A stretch of 64,000 nt of DNA. It comes from Fischerella muscicola SAG 1427-1 = PCC 73103. Its GTDB lineage: Bacteria > Cyanobacteriota > Cyanobacteriia > Cyanobacteriales > Nostocaceae. Both the position numbers and the translations under genes were made by a program. This document shows, piece after piece, positions 32,888-43,819 of the stretch (positions are counted from its first letter, which is position 1; the number at the start of each line of letters is the position of its first letter). The stretch lies in the NCBI RefSeq assembly GCF_000317245.1, contig NZ_AJLJ01000158.1, positions 1-64,000 on the forward strand, read 5' to 3'. A model generated the notes under the pieces. That model searched no databases. It had not been told where the DNA came from and saw only the letters and a list, made by a program, of their open reading frames with translations.

Positions 32888-35560
32888 ATGTCAACTCTTG
32901 TCATCGTCGAATCTCCGACCAAAGCTCGTACCATTCGCAACTACCTGCCAAAAAGCTATCGGGTAGAAGCATCTATGGGTCATGTACGTGACCTACCCCA
33001 GTCGGCTAGCGAAATTCCCACCAATGTCAAAGGGGAAAAATGGGCGCAGCTAGGTGTTAATGTAGACGCCGACTTTGAACCACTGTATGTCGTTCCCAAG
33101 GACAAAAAGAAAGTTGTCACCCAGCTCAAAGAGGCTCTCAAAGACGCATCTGAGCTGATATTGGCAACAGACGAAGACCGAGAAGGTGAAAGCATCAGTT
33201 GGCATTTGTATCAGTTGCTCAAGCCCAAAGTGCCAACTAAGCGGATGGTGTTTCATGAAATTACTCAAGAAGCCATCAAAAAAGCTCTGCAAAACTGCCG
33301 CACTATAGACGAGCAGTTAGTTCGCGCCCAAGAAACACGGCGAATTCTGGATCGACTAGTGGGTTATACTCTGTCTCCTCTGCTGTGGAAAAAAATTGCT
33401 TGGGGATTATCTGCCGGTCGTGTACAGTCCGTAGCAGTGCGGTTGCTGGTGAACCGAGAACGGGAACGCCGTGCTTTCAAACAAGCAACATACTGGGATT
33501 TGAAAGCTACTTTGGCCTCTTCGCCAACTGAAAAGAGCAAAGAGCAGTCCTTTACTGCTGTACTTGTTACCTTGGCAGGAACCAGACTAGCAACTGGTAG
33601 CGATTTTGACTCTACCACAGGAAAAATAGTCAGCGATCGCAAAGTCGTGCTGCTCAACCAAGCCGAAGCTGAAGCCCTCAAACAACGCCTAAGTGAGCAA
33701 ACTTGGACAGTTACAGATATCGAAGAACGTCCAGTCACCCGCAAACCTGCACCACCGTTTACGACTTCCACTTTGCAGCAGGAAGCAAACCGCAAATTGA
33801 GGCTTTCGGCAAGGGATACAATGCGGGTTGCTCAAAGTTTGTACGAACAAGGGTATATTACCTACATGCGTACAGACTCGGTGCATTTGTCGGAACAGGC
33901 TATAGCAGCTGCCCGTAGCTGTGTAGAACAACTATACGGCAAGCAATACCTTAGCCCCCAAGCACGACAGTACACCACCAAATCTAAAGGCGCACAAGAA
34001 GCTCACGAAGCCATTCGTCCTGCGGGAAGCACCTTCCGCACCCCCCAAGAAACAGGCTTGAGCGATCGCGAACTCAAACTCTACGATTTGATTTGGAAAC
34101 GAACCGTCGCCTGCCAAATGGCTGACTCTCGCCAAACCCAAATCACAGTGCAATTGCAAGTGGAAGATGCTGGGTTTCGTTCTTCTGGTAAACGCATTGA
34201 TTTTCCTGGCTACCTACGCGCCTACGTCGAAGGATCTGATGATCCCGAAGCTGCACTAGAAGACCAAGAAATCATTTTGCCTGACCTCAAAGTAGGAGAG
34301 CATCCCGATTGTCAAGACTTAGAAACAATCAAACACGAAACCCAACCCCCAGCCAGATTTACTGAAGCGACTTTGGTCAAAACCTTAGAAAGTGAAGGTA
34401 TTGGACGTCCTAGTACCTATGCCAGTATTATTGGCACCATTATTGACAAAGGTTACGCCCAACTGACCAATAATGCCTTGATCCCCAGCTTCACTGCTTT
34501 TGCTGTGACTGAACTGCTAGAAAAATACTTCTGTGATGTCGTTGATCCCAGTTTTACCTCCAAAATGGAGCAAACCCTAGACGATATCGCTACTGGTGAA
34601 GCTCAATGGCTACCCTACTTGCAGAAATTTTATCTCGGAGAGCAAGGTCTAGAAACACTAGTCAAGCAAAAAGAAGACCAGATTGATGCTAACGAAGCTA
34701 GAACTGTTGAACTAGAAAATATAGACGCCAAAATCCGTATTGGTAAATTTGGCCCCTATATCGAAGTTGAAAATGGTGATGATGTTATTACAGCATCCAT
34801 TCCTAGAGACTTGACTCCTGCTGATCTCGATCCCCAAAAGATCGAAACCTTGCTCAGACAAAAAACCTCTGGGCCAGACGAGGTAGGACGTCACCCCGAA
34901 ACAGGTGAACCCATTTATTTACTCATTGGCCCCTACGGCCCTTACGTGCAATTGGGTGACAAGTCTGATGAAAATCCTAAACCGAAACAAGCTTCTCTAC
35001 CCAAGGCTGTGAAGCCAGAAGATGTCACCTTAGATATTGCTGTTGGTCTTTTATCCCTACCACGGACACTAGGCACACATCCAGAAACAGGTGCAACCAT
35101 TCAAGCAAACTTGGGACGCTTTGGCCCTTATGTCGTGCATAATGCCAAGGAGGGTAAAGACTATCGCTCCCTGAAAGCAGGTGACGATGTACTGACAATT
35201 TCCTTTGATCGTGCATTAGAATTATTGTCTGAACCGAAAAAAGGACGCAGCACAAGTAGTAAATCTAAGACGGCTTTAAGGGAATTGGGAACTCACCCAG
35301 AAGATGGCGAACCTGTAAACATCTATGATGGTCCATACGGACCTTACATCAAGCACGGCAAAACTAATGTCAGTCTCCCAGAGGATACATCACCAGAAAA
35401 TATCACGCTGGACACAGCATTAGAGTTGCTAGCAACTAAAGCATCGAGCAGCAAATCCACTCGCAAAACTACTAAATCAACAACTAAATCCACAACTAGT
35501 TCTCGTAGCAAATCAACAAAAGCCAAATCGTCAACGACAACTGCCAAAAAAACTAGCTAA
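32888..35560 (+). CDS. topA: DNA topoisomerase I (type IA)
   Basis: An 890-residue enzyme that relaxes negative supercoils. The TOPRIM domain begins [11 protein letters not shown], with the metal-binding DEDREGE at residues 95-101. The catalytic Tyr326 lies in [10 protein letters not shown]. The C-terminal part has four TopoI repeats (such as [25 protein letters not shown] and [10 protein letters not shown]) in place of the zinc fingers of the E. coli enzyme, as usual in cyanobacteria. It ends in a basic, low-complexity Ser/Thr/Lys tail (from about residue 845) that probably helps DNA binding. Length and start (ATG 32888) are normal. Confidence 0.97.
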   Translation: MSTLVIVESPTKARTIRNYLPKSYRVEASMGHVRDLPQSASEIPTNVKGEKWAQLGVNVDADFEPLYVVPKDKKKVVTQLKEALKDASELILATDEDREGESISWHLYQLLKPKVPTKRMVFHEITQEAIKKALQNCRTIDEQLVRAQETRRILDRLVGYTLSPLLWKKIAWGLSAGRVQSVAVRLLVNRERERRAFKQATYWDLKATLASSPTEKSKEQSFTAVLVTLAGTRLATGSDFDSTTGKIVSDRKVVLLNQAEAEALKQRLSEQTWTVTDIEERPVTRKPAPPFTTSTLQQEANRKLRLSARDTMRVAQSLYEQGYITYMRTDSVHLSEQAIAAARSCVEQLYGKQYLSPQARQYTTKSKGAQEAHEAIRPAGSTFRTPQETGLSDRELKLYDLIWKRTVACQMADSRQTQITVQLQVEDAGFRSSGKRIDFPGYLRAYVEGSDDPEAALEDQEIILPDLKVGEHPDCQDLETIKHETQPPARFTEATLVKTLESEGIGRPSTYASIIGTIIDKGYAQLTNNALIPSFTAFAVTELLEKYFCDVVDPSFTSKMEQTLDDIATGEAQWLPYLQKFYLGEQGLETLVKQKEDQIDANEARTVELENIDAKIRIGKFGPYIEVENGDDVITASIPRDLTPADLDPQKIETLLRQKTSGPDEVGRHPETGEPIYLLIGPYGPYVQLGDKSDENPKPKQASLPKAVKPEDVTLDIAVGLLSLPRTLGTHPETGATIQANLGRFGPYVVHNAKEGKDYRSLKAGDDVLTISFDRALELLSEPKKGRSTSSKSKTALRELGTHPEDGEPVNIYDGPYGPYIKHGKTNVSLPEDTSPENITLDTALELLATKASSSKSTRKTTKSTTKSTTSSRSKSTKAKSSTTTAKKTS

Positions 35561-36347
35561 ATCCAATAGTTAAATTCAGTAATAGGTGACAGTACTAGCC
35601 GCAGTTATCAAGCCTACTCTGGGGGACTTATACCAATTAATCAAACTGATAACTGATGACTGATAACTGTTAATAGTCAATAGGGGATAGTTCACGGTCT
35701 TTACTATTGAGTGTTCTATGGGCGAAGCATTGAGGTAATATTTAATGAACTAACTAAAAATATTACTTATCTAATGCTTCGCTCCTACTGACTATTGGTA
35801 TCAATACACGAAGCAAACTTCCATAATCTCTGGTTTCAACAAACATATTGGAAATCCTTATAGATTTGGAATTTGAAATTTGAGAATTTGCATTGTTAAA
35901 TATCTAATGAGTAAGCTTTTGAGTTAATAATTTGTCGCAATATTTTTTCAAATGGGTAACATGTATCCAGTAGAAATTTATTTGAAAAACAGCTTTTAAG
36001 CCATAATTACAGCTTTAATTGACTAAAATCAACTTTATAGCCCTTTATTATTGGCTCTGTCTTGATAATACTCACCTAAAAAAATTATTTACTATATACC
36101 TCCAACCTGTAGTCTCTAGGGCGTGTTTTCAAAAAAGCTATCTTTAGTCAGATGAGCCGTCTAGGTGAAGGATGTGATACTCTAAAAAGTAACGGAGAAA
36201 ATAACACTAATAATATTAAGAAGTGGCTCAAGCCCGGAGTACGGGAATAAAAATTGTCTGATCGAAAGCCAGAGTGCAAAAAAGCTAAGTTTCTCCGTAG
36301 CTGATAACCGAAAAAATCGAGTTAGTATTTCAGGAGCGGTCAGTCCA
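35561..36347. other. Long spacer between topA and the small protein upstream of aroQ
   Basis: 787 bp. A bipartite inverted repeat lies at 35722-35782 (GCGAAGCATT/AATGCTTCGC and GTAATATTT/AAATATTAC). The last 200 bp (36150-36347) are less AT-rich and include ACGGAGAAA (36192-36200) and TTTCTCCGT (36290-36298), which could pair over about 90 nt in a structured leader. A 32-codon frame at 36152-36250 has no ribosome-binding site and is not called. Confidence 0.45.
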
Positions 36348-36485
36348 ATGGACTATATTGAAAAGGTGCTAGAAAAGGTTAAGGAATTGGCACGTAAACT
36401 GATTGAAGCCCTATTAGGGCCAGAAGCAGAGCCGGAACCGGAGCTAATTCCCATTCCTGTAGACGATCGCTCACGCCGTCGCTAA
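36348..36485 (+). CDS. Short conserved-looking protein, 45 residues
   Basis: Starts at ATG 36348 with AGGAG at 36332-36336, a good ribosome-binding site. The protein begins [18 protein letters not shown], an amphipathic helix, followed by [20 protein letters not shown] and a basic end DDRSRRR. The clear ribosome-binding site, the bias toward charged helix and Glu-Pro repeats, and the 10-bp gap to aroQ support a real gene probably co-transcribed with aroQ. No function is known to me. Confidence 0.6.
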   Translation: MDYIEKVLEKVKELARKLIEALLGPEAEPEPELIPIPVDDRSRRR

Positions 36486-36495
36486 GAGAGCAAAA

Positions 36496-36972
36496 GTGCA
36501 GGAATTGAAATTAAGCCCCTTAAACGTTCTAGTGCTGCATGGGCCAAACTTGAATCTGTTAGGACAGCGAGAGCCTGGTATTTATGGCTCCTTAAGTTTG
36601 GCCGAAATTAACCGCCAGTTAGAAGCGGAAGGACAGAGACTAGTGGTGAAATTATCTACCATACAGTCAAATCATGAAGGGGTATTGGTAGATGCAATTC
36701 ATGATGCTTTGGGAAAACACCAAGGGCTTTTGATTAATGCTGGAGCTTACACCCACACTAGTGTAGCATTGCGAGATGCGATCGTTGCTGTAAATCTACC
36801 TACAGTAGAAGTACATTTAAGTAACATTTATAAACGTGAGGAGTTCCGGCATCACTCTTATATAGCCCCAATAGCTATTGGTCAAATCAGTGGTTTTGGA
36901 GCACAAAGTTATATCCTGGGATTACAGGCATTAGTGTGTTATTTAAGACAAAATATATTGGTTAGTAGTTAG
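36496..36972 (+). CDS. aroQ: 3-dehydroquinate dehydratase, type II
   Basis: A 158-residue cytoplasmic enzyme of the shikimate pathway that dehydrates 3-dehydroquinate to 3-dehydroshikimate by an enolate mechanism as a dodecamer. It contains [19 protein letters not shown] with the catalytic tyrosine in the lid, [15 protein letters not shown], and [18 protein letters not shown] with the catalytic histidine and arginine. Length is usual. Translation starts at GTG 36496, and the first nine residues before [10 protein letters not shown] are variable in the family. It sits just after the 45-residue ORF. Confidence 0.96.
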   Translation: MQELKLSPLNVLVLHGPNLNLLGQREPGIYGSLSLAEINRQLEAEGQRLVVKLSTIQSNHEGVLVDAIHDALGKHQGLLINAGAYTHTSVALRDAIVAVNLPTVEVHLSNIYKREEFRHHSYIAPIAIGQISGFGAQSYILGLQALVCYLRQNILVSS

Positions 36973-37113
36973 TCATTGGTCAAGGGTCATTAGTTTTTCT
37001 CCGCGTCTTTGCGGCTTTGCGTCTCCCTTGTCCCCATTGTCCCTCTTACCAATTTTTAATTTTAATTTTTAATTTTTAATTGATAAGTCCCCGATTCCCT
37101 ATTCCAATTAACT

Positions 37114-38043
37114 ATGCGTTATTCTCTTGTTAGCCGCATCAGAGGCACCATACTAGGGGCTTTAATTGGGGAAATCTTAGCCTTGGAAGGCGGGCAGATG
37201 CAAAAATTAGCACCTAGCTATTGGCATAAAATGACGATTCTGGGTGCTGAGAGTCTAATCGAACTGGGTAGATTCGATTTAGATGATTGGAGAAAGCGTC
37301 AGCAACAATCAGAAATTATTATTGAAAACAATACACACGCTTCATTACAAGTAGTTTTGTCCGCACTACCAGTAACATTGTTTTTTCATGAACATACTAT
37401 CAAATTGCGACAAAACTTGCTCAATGTAATCAAAATTTGGCATGGTAACCGAGTTATAGAAGATTGGACTCTTGCAGTAGGCTATGCGATCGCTCAATCT
37501 TTCACAGAAAAACTTACTCCTGTTACCCTGATTCCACAAATAATTGGCTTTTTGGGAGAAACACCCACACCTGTGCCACAGATTTTATTGAAATTACACA
37601 ATTTGTTAGAAAAACAAGTTGGATTAGAAATAATACAAGCTGAATTCTGTACAGAAGAAAAGCTCAGTTATAACCTAGCAATTGCTTTTTATTGCTTTCT
37701 TAGTAGCTTAGAAGACTTTCGCCTTTCAGTTTCACGAGCTACTCAAGTGAACTCGCGTTCGGTTTATATGAATGCAATTACTGCTGCTTTATCAGGAGCC
37801 TATAATGCTACAACAGGCATTCCTGTCAGTTGGCGGTTTTTACTTGCTAAAAACAGTCCGGCACAATGGCAAACAACGGACTTACCCCAAATGGTAAAAT
37901 TAGCTGATATACTTGTGGCTACTTGGTCAGGAGTGTATCATTCTAGTTTGGATCAAGGTGAAGTGAGAGCGGAATGGCCTATAACTCTGAGTTACGCCTC
38001 CCTAGAGGCGATCGCAGCTCCTCGCGTAATTCGACTACGTTAG
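37114..38043 (+). CDS. ADP-ribosylglycohydrolase-fold protein, probably non-catalytic
   Basis: A 309-residue protein with the helical fold of ADP-ribosylglycohydrolases. The N-terminus RIRGTILGALIGEILALEGG corresponds to the family's 'GxLlGxAiGDALG' but lacks the acidic Asp. The C-terminal part has NAITAALSGAYNATTGIPVSWR, equivalent to the 'G-l-GA-yG---IP--W' motif. The DD metal pair of active enzymes was not found, so hydrolase activity is doubtful. Divergent members of this kind are common in cyanobacteria and have no known role. It follows aroQ by 141 bp and precedes the HD hydrolase gene. Confidence 0.7.
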   Translation: MRYSLVSRIRGTILGALIGEILALEGGQMQKLAPSYWHKMTILGAESLIELGRFDLDDWRKRQQQSEIIIENNTHASLQVVLSALPVTLFFHEHTIKLRQNLLNVIKIWHGNRVIEDWTLAVGYAIAQSFTEKLTPVTLIPQIIGFLGETPTPVPQILLKLHNLLEKQVGLEIIQAEFCTEEKLSYNLAIAFYCFLSSLEDFRLSVSRATQVNSRSVYMNAITAALSGAYNATTGIPVSWRFLLAKNSPAQWQTTDLPQMVKLADILVATWSGVYHSSLDQGEVRAEWPITLSYASLEAIAAPRVIRLR

Positions 38044-38329
38044 TATCACTTCTGAGCAGAAAATAGGGATCAGGGATTAGAGATCGAGCATAAGGAAGAG
38101 GTTTTCATAATTAGTGATGAAATTTTTTGATCGGGACTACCTTACTTATCGTGCGAAGTATAAACTATAAATATTATTTATTACAATAAATTAATTCTTA
38201 GTAAAAAAATATACTATATAAGGGAAAAACCTTAAAATGCAATTCGGATTCTGTAGGTAGCAATTGTGGCAAGCGGGCTTCAAGTGTTTTTCCTCAAAGC
38301 AATCAATCAAGTAACTGCGGTCAGAAACG

Positions 38330-40936
38330 ATGAAAACGCAGCCTTTTTTGCAATCGTTGACTCAGCGATTTATTCACTGGAAGCGACTTTCCAAAGCCCT
38401 ACACCGTTTACATTTATCGAAATCAACTGTGAAAGGCAAATATAACAAACAAAGAGCGCCAAACTCAAAGGCAACTACTAGTTGTCTATTTGGAAAACCT
38501 TCTCCTGTTGTTTTCGTAATTGCAGTGGTGTCTCTTACTGGTGTAATGGGGCAAAAGTTATACAACCAACCCCAATTAAAGATGGGTAGCACTGCACCAG
38601 ATACTATTCGGGCGCCCTACAGTAGTCTGATTGAAGATACAAACAAAACAGAAGCACGGCGCAAAGATGTCAGTAAAGCATTTGTGCCAGTGTTGATGGT
38701 TGATGAAAACATTAATAATCAAATCAAGCTTAAATTACAAAAACTTTTCGCCAAGGGTAATGAAATTCGAGCTTCTGCCGGTGCTTTTCCTTTTTTTGAT
38801 ACTTTTGTTTTGTCCGTTTCTAGTCAGCGTTATCTGCGCTCCTGTGCTGACTCAGAATGGCAAGCCCTGGTAGTAGCTTTAGAACATACCAATGAACAAA
38901 AGTCAGGAGTATTAACTCAAAAACTCAAAGACATTTTCGCCAAAACCAGAGAACAAAATCTTAATAAGCCAAGAGTTGGAGACGCTGAAAACGTTTCCAT
39001 ACCATTACATCCAAATCGTACCGTATCCTCTTCGGAATCAAAGCCTTCCTTACTTACCATTACCTCAAAGCCGGAAGCCAAACCCATTGATTTTTTCCAA
39101 AGTGCGGAATTTACGCAAGCAATGGCAGAATTAGAAGCTTATCGGCTGAAGACTTCCACACAAAAATTGGTTTCACTCTTAGATAAAGTTTCTCAAGCAC
39201 GCCAAGGGTATACCCAAGCCACCATCAAGTTGTCACAACTGCTGAGTGAAAACCCTCAAACTGCCTACGAATCAACTTTCTTCCTCCATTTATCTGATGA
39301 AGACTGGGCAAAAACCCAAAAGGGGATTCAGCAAAGTGCAGAGCGGATTTTAGCTCAAGGTATCCCCCCAGGACTACCTCCCTCTATTTTACAAAATGCA
39401 GTTAATTTGCATGTGCATAACTTGGTACCAAAACAAGCAGAATCTTTTGCCCAGAAACTGCTAGTGAATATTTTGGAACCGAATCTCAAACAAGATGAAG
39501 AACAAACCCAATTACAAGCAGCAATGGCAGCTGCGGAAGTCAAGCCTGTAGTTGTGGCGGTAGAGCAAGGTGAAATAATTATCCGCAAGGGCGATCGCAT
39601 TACAGGCTGGCATTTAGATATACTAGAACACTATCACCTGCTGCGTCGGGAAATTAACTGGCTGGGATTGCTATATTTGGCAGGAACAGTCAGCAGTGGC
39701 GTCGGAATTTTTACTTTAGTTGAACGAAGTATTAAATATCGATGGCGACAAAGCGATCGCCTGTTGGTATTGTTGCTGACTTTAAGTACGCCTTTGGTAC
39801 TTACCATGGGTACACCTTACACCACTTGGAGTGGTGTGGGTTTATTGCTGGGTAGCTTTTACGGTGCAACTGCGGGTGTGACAGTGGTAGGATTGCTGAT
39901 GATATTATTAGGTATAAGCCTAGAAATCAGTAAAGTATCACTGTTCGCAGGTGCTGCTGGGGGATTGTTAGGCAGTTGTATGGCCCATCGGCTGCGATCG
40001 CGTGAGGAATTAGCACTCTTGAGTGTGGCGATCGCTTTAACTGAAGGCGGTGTTTACCTACTCGTTCAAATCTTCTTAGGTGCAGCATTTGGCCCTTCTT
40101 TTTATGTTGTACTCAAAGAAGCAGGGTTTTTTGCCTTATCTGGTTTAGCTTGGAGTATTGTGGCTTTAGGGTTAAGCCCTTATTTAGAAAAATTATTTGA
40201 TTTAGTTACTCCGATTCGCTTGGCAGAACTAGCAAGTCCTAACCGTCCTCTATTAAAAAAACTGGCAACAGTCGCTCCTGGGACTTTTCAGCATACGCTA
40301 TTTGTCGCTACTTTGGCTGAAGCTGCTGCCAAAGAATTAGGATGCAACATTGAATTAGTCAGGGCTGGGACACTATATCATGATATTGGTAAAATGCATG
40401 ACCCCCTATCATTTATTGAAAATCAAATGGGGGGGCCAAACAAGCATGATACAGAAATAAAAGACCCTTGGCATAGTGCTGACATCATTAAAAAGCATGT
40501 CAGTGAAGGTTTGGCAATGGCAAAAAAATACAGTTTACCTTCCTCTATTCAAGCTTTTATTCCAGAACATCAAGGCACGATGCAAATAGCTTATTTCTAT
40601 CATCAAGCTCAACAGATGGCAAAAGAAGATCCTAGCTTGACAGTAGATGAGGCAGACTTTCGCTACGATGGGCCTATTCCTCAATCACGGGAAACAGGAA
40701 TTGTCATGTTAGCAGATTCCTGTGAAGCAGCATTGCGATCGCTCAAAGATGCTAGTTGTGAACAAGCTTTGGTAATGGTTAACAATATTCTCCGTGCTAG
40801 ATGGAAAGACAAGCAATTAGTAGATTCAGGGCTAACACGGGAAGAAATGACCAGAATTGCCGAAATTTTTGTCGAAGTTTGGCAACAATTCCATCATAAA
40901 CGTATTGCTTATCCAAAATTAAAATCTGGAAATTAA
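38330..40936 (+). CDS. PgpH-type membrane HD phosphohydrolase
   Basis: An 868-residue protein. It has a cytoplasmic start, a first membrane helix at about 58-75, a large extracytoplasmic 7TMR-HDED domain (about 80-435), a seven-helix membrane domain (about 440-610), and a cytosolic HD domain with FQHTLFVATLAEAAA, TLYHDIGK (the HD pair), PEHQGT and LADSCEAALRSL. This is the layout of PgpH, which hydrolyses cyclic di-AMP to pApA; c-di-AMP control of osmotic and night-time metabolism is known in cyanobacteria. Length is normal. The specific substrate is inferred from the architecture. It is convergent with glgA. Confidence 0.88.
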   Translation: MKTQPFLQSLTQRFIHWKRLSKALHRLHLSKSTVKGKYNKQRAPNSKATTSCLFGKPSPVVFVIAVVSLTGVMGQKLYNQPQLKMGSTAPDTIRAPYSSLIEDTNKTEARRKDVSKAFVPVLMVDENINNQIKLKLQKLFAKGNEIRASAGAFPFFDTFVLSVSSQRYLRSCADSEWQALVVALEHTNEQKSGVLTQKLKDIFAKTREQNLNKPRVGDAENVSIPLHPNRTVSSSESKPSLLTITSKPEAKPIDFFQSAEFTQAMAELEAYRLKTSTQKLVSLLDKVSQARQGYTQATIKLSQLLSENPQTAYESTFFLHLSDEDWAKTQKGIQQSAERILAQGIPPGLPPSILQNAVNLHVHNLVPKQAESFAQKLLVNILEPNLKQDEEQTQLQAAMAAAEVKPVVVAVEQGEIIIRKGDRITGWHLDILEHYHLLRREINWLGLLYLAGTVSSGVGIFTLVERSIKYRWRQSDRLLVLLLTLSTPLVLTMGTPYTTWSGVGLLLGSFYGATAGVTVVGLLMILLGISLEISKVSLFAGAAGGLLGSCMAHRLRSREELALLSVAIALTEGGVYLLVQIFLGAAFGPSFYVVLKEAGFFALSGLAWSIVALGLSPYLEKLFDLVTPIRLAELASPNRPLLKKLATVAPGTFQHTLFVATLAEAAAKELGCNIELVRAGTLYHDIGKMHDPLSFIENQMGGPNKHDTEIKDPWHSADIIKKHVSEGLAMAKKYSLPSSIQAFIPEHQGTMQIAYFYHQAQQMAKEDPSLTVDEADFRYDGPIPQSRETGIVMLADSCEAALRSLKDASCEQALVMVNNILRARWKDKQLVDSGLTREEMTRIAEIFVEVWQQFHHKRIAYPKLKSGN

Positions 40937-40940
40937 TGCT

Positions 40941-40965
40941 AGAGACGTTGCACTGCAACGTCTCT
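40941..40965. terminator. Bidirectional hairpin between convergent pgpH-like and glgA genes
   Basis: Perfect 12-bp arms, AGAGACGTTGCA and TGCAACGTCTCT, around a single C. They lie 4 bp after one stop and 18 bp before the other. The palindrome is related to the GAGACG-type repeats of the window and probably serves as a shared transcript end. Confidence 0.55.
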
Positions 40966-40983
40966 ACAAGTCCAAAATTATGA

Positions 40984-42417
40984 CTAAGATTGCAAAGCTA
41001 AATCAGGTTGTTCTGCTTTTGGTTCTGGCTGTTCCTCTTCTTCAGGCAAGCCTAACATTGAGCGATAGAGTTTCACGTACTGTTTAGTAGAGCTATACCA
41101 ACTAAAGTCCTGGCTCATGCCGCGTTTTTGTAAATCTTGCCAGTAATCTTTATATTGGAAGCCTTCCCAAGCGCGAACCATACAGGTGAATAAATCTAAT
41201 GGTTCATAGCGGTCAAAACAATAACCAGTACCACTATGATGCGCGGGGACATGGTGGGATACAGTATCCACTAATCCTCCGGTACGGCGGACAATGGGTA
41301 TGGAACCATAACGCAAAGCCATCATTTGGCTAATACCACAGGGTTCAAAACGGCTAGGCATTAGAAAAGCATCGGAGCCAGCATAGATACGACGGGCTAG
41401 GGCATCATTATAAAGTAAATAGGTTTTCATGCGTCCAGGGAAGCGCGATGCCATCTGCCATAATTGGCTTTCGTAGTAGCGATCGCCTGTACCCAAAACG
41501 ATAAACTGGGCATCGGTATAAGACATAAACCGATCCAGAATATTCAAGACTAAATCAATGCCTTTTTGTTCTACTAGGCGCGTCACCATTCCCACCAAAA
41601 AGGCGTTTGAGTTAACTTCTAATCCTACTTCTTCTTGTAAAGCAATTTTATTGGCTTTGCGCTTATCTATGGTGTCGGTGGTAAAGTTTTGGGCAATATA
41701 TTTGTCAGTTGCTGGGTCGTAAACTTCTGTATCAATCCCATTGACAATCCCAGATAATTTACCACTGATAAAGGACATTAAACCTTCTAAAGTTTCGCCA
41801 TAGGTAGCTGTTTTGATTTGTTCGGCATAAGTTGGAGAAACAGTTGTCACCCTATCAGCATATTGGACAGCCGCAGCCATGGTGTTGTGTCCTTGCATAT
41901 ACCAAGGACACCAGGTAATTTTCTCTAAATACCAGCGCCACGGGCCTTGATATGCCAGGTTATGAATTGTGAATACACTGGTAATATCAGGAGACTGGTG
42001 CATCCAAACGGGAACCATCCCTGTGTGCCAATCGTGACAATGAACAATCTCTGGCTTCCAGTAATTCCAGCAAAACTCGGCTGCACCATTAGCAAACAAA
42101 GTAAACCGCCAGTGTTCATCTTCTCCAGAGTAGATGCGACGAGGCCAAAAAGCTGGGTGTCCAAAGAGATACAGTGGCACATCAGTGCCAGGTAGGACAC
42201 TTTCGTAAACTGTAAAGTCCTGGAACATGGCATATCCATGCCAAATAGGGTCTTTGGGAATCTCCATTTTGTCTGGCAGAAAGCCGTAGTAAGGCAGGAA
42301 AATCCGGACATCATGCCCCATTTTTCTCAGGACTTTAGGTAGTGCGCCGACGACATCACCCATTCCACCGACTTTCGCAACGGGAGCTGCTTCTGCTGCA
42401 ACAAATAGAATCCGCAT
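40984..42417 (-). CDS. glgA: Glycogen (starch) synthase
   Basis: A 477-residue GT5 enzyme that adds glucose from ADP-glucose to glycogen. The N-terminal [27 protein letters not shown] contains the KxGG nucleotide-sugar motif with Met in place of the usual Leu. Conserved segments include [35 protein letters not shown] and [32 protein letters not shown]. Cyanobacteria carry two glycogen synthases; this one has the length and features of the GlgA1 type, but the subtype is not certain. It has a short acidic tail. The start is ATG 42417. Confidence 0.95.
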   Translation of the reverse strand: MRILFVAAEAAPVAKVGGMGDVVGALPKVLRKMGHDVRIFLPYYGFLPDKMEIPKDPIWHGYAMFQDFTVYESVLPGTDVPLYLFGHPAFWPRRIYSGEDEHWRFTLFANGAAEFCWNYWKPEIVHCHDWHTGMVPVWMHQSPDITSVFTIHNLAYQGPWRWYLEKITWCPWYMQGHNTMAAAVQYADRVTTVSPTYAEQIKTATYGETLEGLMSFISGKLSGIVNGIDTEVYDPATDKYIAQNFTTDTIDKRKANKIALQEEVGLEVNSNAFLVGMVTRLVEQKGIDLVLNILDRFMSYTDAQFIVLGTGDRYYESQLWQMASRFPGRMKTYLLYNDALARRIYAGSDAFLMPSRFEPCGISQMMALRYGSIPIVRRTGGLVDTVSHHVPAHHSGTGYCFDRYEPLDLFTCMVRAWEGFQYKDYWQDLQKRGMSQDFSWYSSTKQYVKLYRSMLGLPEEEEQPEPKAEQPDLALQS

Positions 42418-42572
42418 GGTAATTTTTGCTTCCCCAAATTTGCCTACGTGTTAAAATTTACTCTGCTAAAATACCAGTTAACTCTGGTAGATATATTTAG
42501 CAATTGCAATCTTTCTTAATAACATCACAATAACAGTTATCAGTGACCAGTTATCAGTTGTCAGTTTTATAA

Positions 42573-42595
42573 CTGTTCACTGTTCACTGTTCACT
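42573..42595. repeat. Heptamer repeat (CTGTTCA)n
   Basis: Three tandem CTGTTCA units, preceded by CAGTTATCAGTGACCAGTTATCAG-like filler, in the spacer between hemC and glgA. Confidence 0.75.
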
Positions 42596-42606
42596 AATAA
42601 CTGAAT

Positions 42607-43578
42607 TTAAGAACCACGCTGGATCTCGGCAAAAATTTGATCCAAAATTTCCTGCGCTCCTTGTCCCCGCATTTGCTTGGCTAGTTGTGTGCCTAGCTGT
42701 TCTGCGTCTTTGGTTTCGCCAGAAATTGTATCTTTGACCACTTTTTGACCATCGACACTGGCAACAATACCTGTTAATGTTAAATTGCTACCATTGATTT
42801 CAGTATTTACACCAATTGGTACTTGACAACCACCTTCGAGTTCCCGCAAGAAAGCGCGTTCTGCTAAACAGCGATCGCGTGTTTCAGGATGTTCAATGGC
42901 TTTCAGTAAAGATATCAGTTCTGTATCTTCAGCGCGACATTCAATACCCAATGCACCTTGGCCAACGGCGTGCAGGGAAATTTCTTTGGGGAGAACTTGA
43001 TGAATGCGATCGCCCATTCCCAAACGTTGTAACCCAGCCACAGCCAAAATCAAAGCATCATATTCACCTGCATCCAGCTTGGCCATGCGTGTGTTCAAGT
43101 TACCACGCACATCTTTAAATGTGAAATGGGGGAATTGATGCCGTAACTGTGCTAAACGTCGTAGAGAAGATGTACCAATCACCGCCCCTTCTGGTAAGGT
43201 GTCAATTTGCTTGTCTTTGTGCTTTTCATGCACTACAAGCGCATCGGCAGGATTTTCCCGTTCGGTAATTGCTGCTAAAACTAAACCCTCTGGTAAGCGA
43301 GTCGGTAGATCCTTGAGAGAATGAACAGCAAAATCAATCTCCTGATTGATCATTCCCAGTTCGAGTTCTTTGGTAAACAGTCCTTTATCACCAATCTTGG
43401 CTAATGCCACATCCAAGATTTTGTCGCCATGAGTGGCCATCGTGTGGACTTCAAAAGTAATATCTGGAAAGCTTTTTTGCAGTTGTTCTTGTACCCAATA
43501 AGTCTGAATCAGAGCAAGTTGGCTTTTACGAGAACCAATGCGGATTGTACGGCTCGGACTGGAAACCACTGATGTCAT
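42607..43578 (-). CDS. hemC: Porphobilinogen deaminase (hydroxymethylbilane synthase)
   Basis: A 323-residue enzyme that joins four porphobilinogens into hydroxymethylbilane, on the route to heme, chlorophyll and bilins. It contains [26 protein letters not shown] and [12 protein letters not shown]. The dipyrromethane cofactor attachment cysteine is in [12 protein letters not shown], and the substrate-binding arginines in [11 protein letters not shown] and [10 protein letters not shown]. Length and domain order are normal. The start is ATG 43578. It is upstream of glgA on the same strand, but the 189-bp spacer with tandem repeats argues for separate transcription. Confidence 0.97.
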   Translation of the reverse strand: MTSVVSSPSRTIRIGSRKSQLALIQTYWVQEQLQKSFPDITFEVHTMATHGDKILDVALAKIGDKGLFTKELELGMINQEIDFAVHSLKDLPTRLPEGLVLAAITERENPADALVVHEKHKDKQIDTLPEGAVIGTSSLRRLAQLRHQFPHFTFKDVRGNLNTRMAKLDAGEYDALILAVAGLQRLGMGDRIHQVLPKEISLHAVGQGALGIECRAEDTELISLLKAIEHPETRDRCLAERAFLRELEGGCQVPIGVNTEINGSNLTLTGIVASVDGQKVVKDTISGETKDAEQLGTQLAKQMRGQGAQEILDQIFAEIQRGS

Positions 43579-43819
43579 AAATCAATTATGTCAAAGGGCA
43601 GAGATAAATTCACTTCATCTAGACTACCGCAGTGGGTGACGTTCGGCGTTGCACTCTGCCAATAGCTATTAAGTTTCTTTTTTTAGCTTTACTTATCTTT
43701 ACAAGTTTTGTTGTTTGTAGCCAAGATTAAAAAGACTATCGTAAGGGAGAAGCTTTAATTCTACAAATGCGCTACGAATTAATTTGATAACTTTGAATAT
43801 TTTAAATGAATCGCAATAT

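Noticed and set aside
36152..36250. 32-codon frame MSRLGEGCDTLKS... before the 45-residue gene
   Set aside because: No ribosome-binding site and no recognisable features; it may be part of a structured leader instead.
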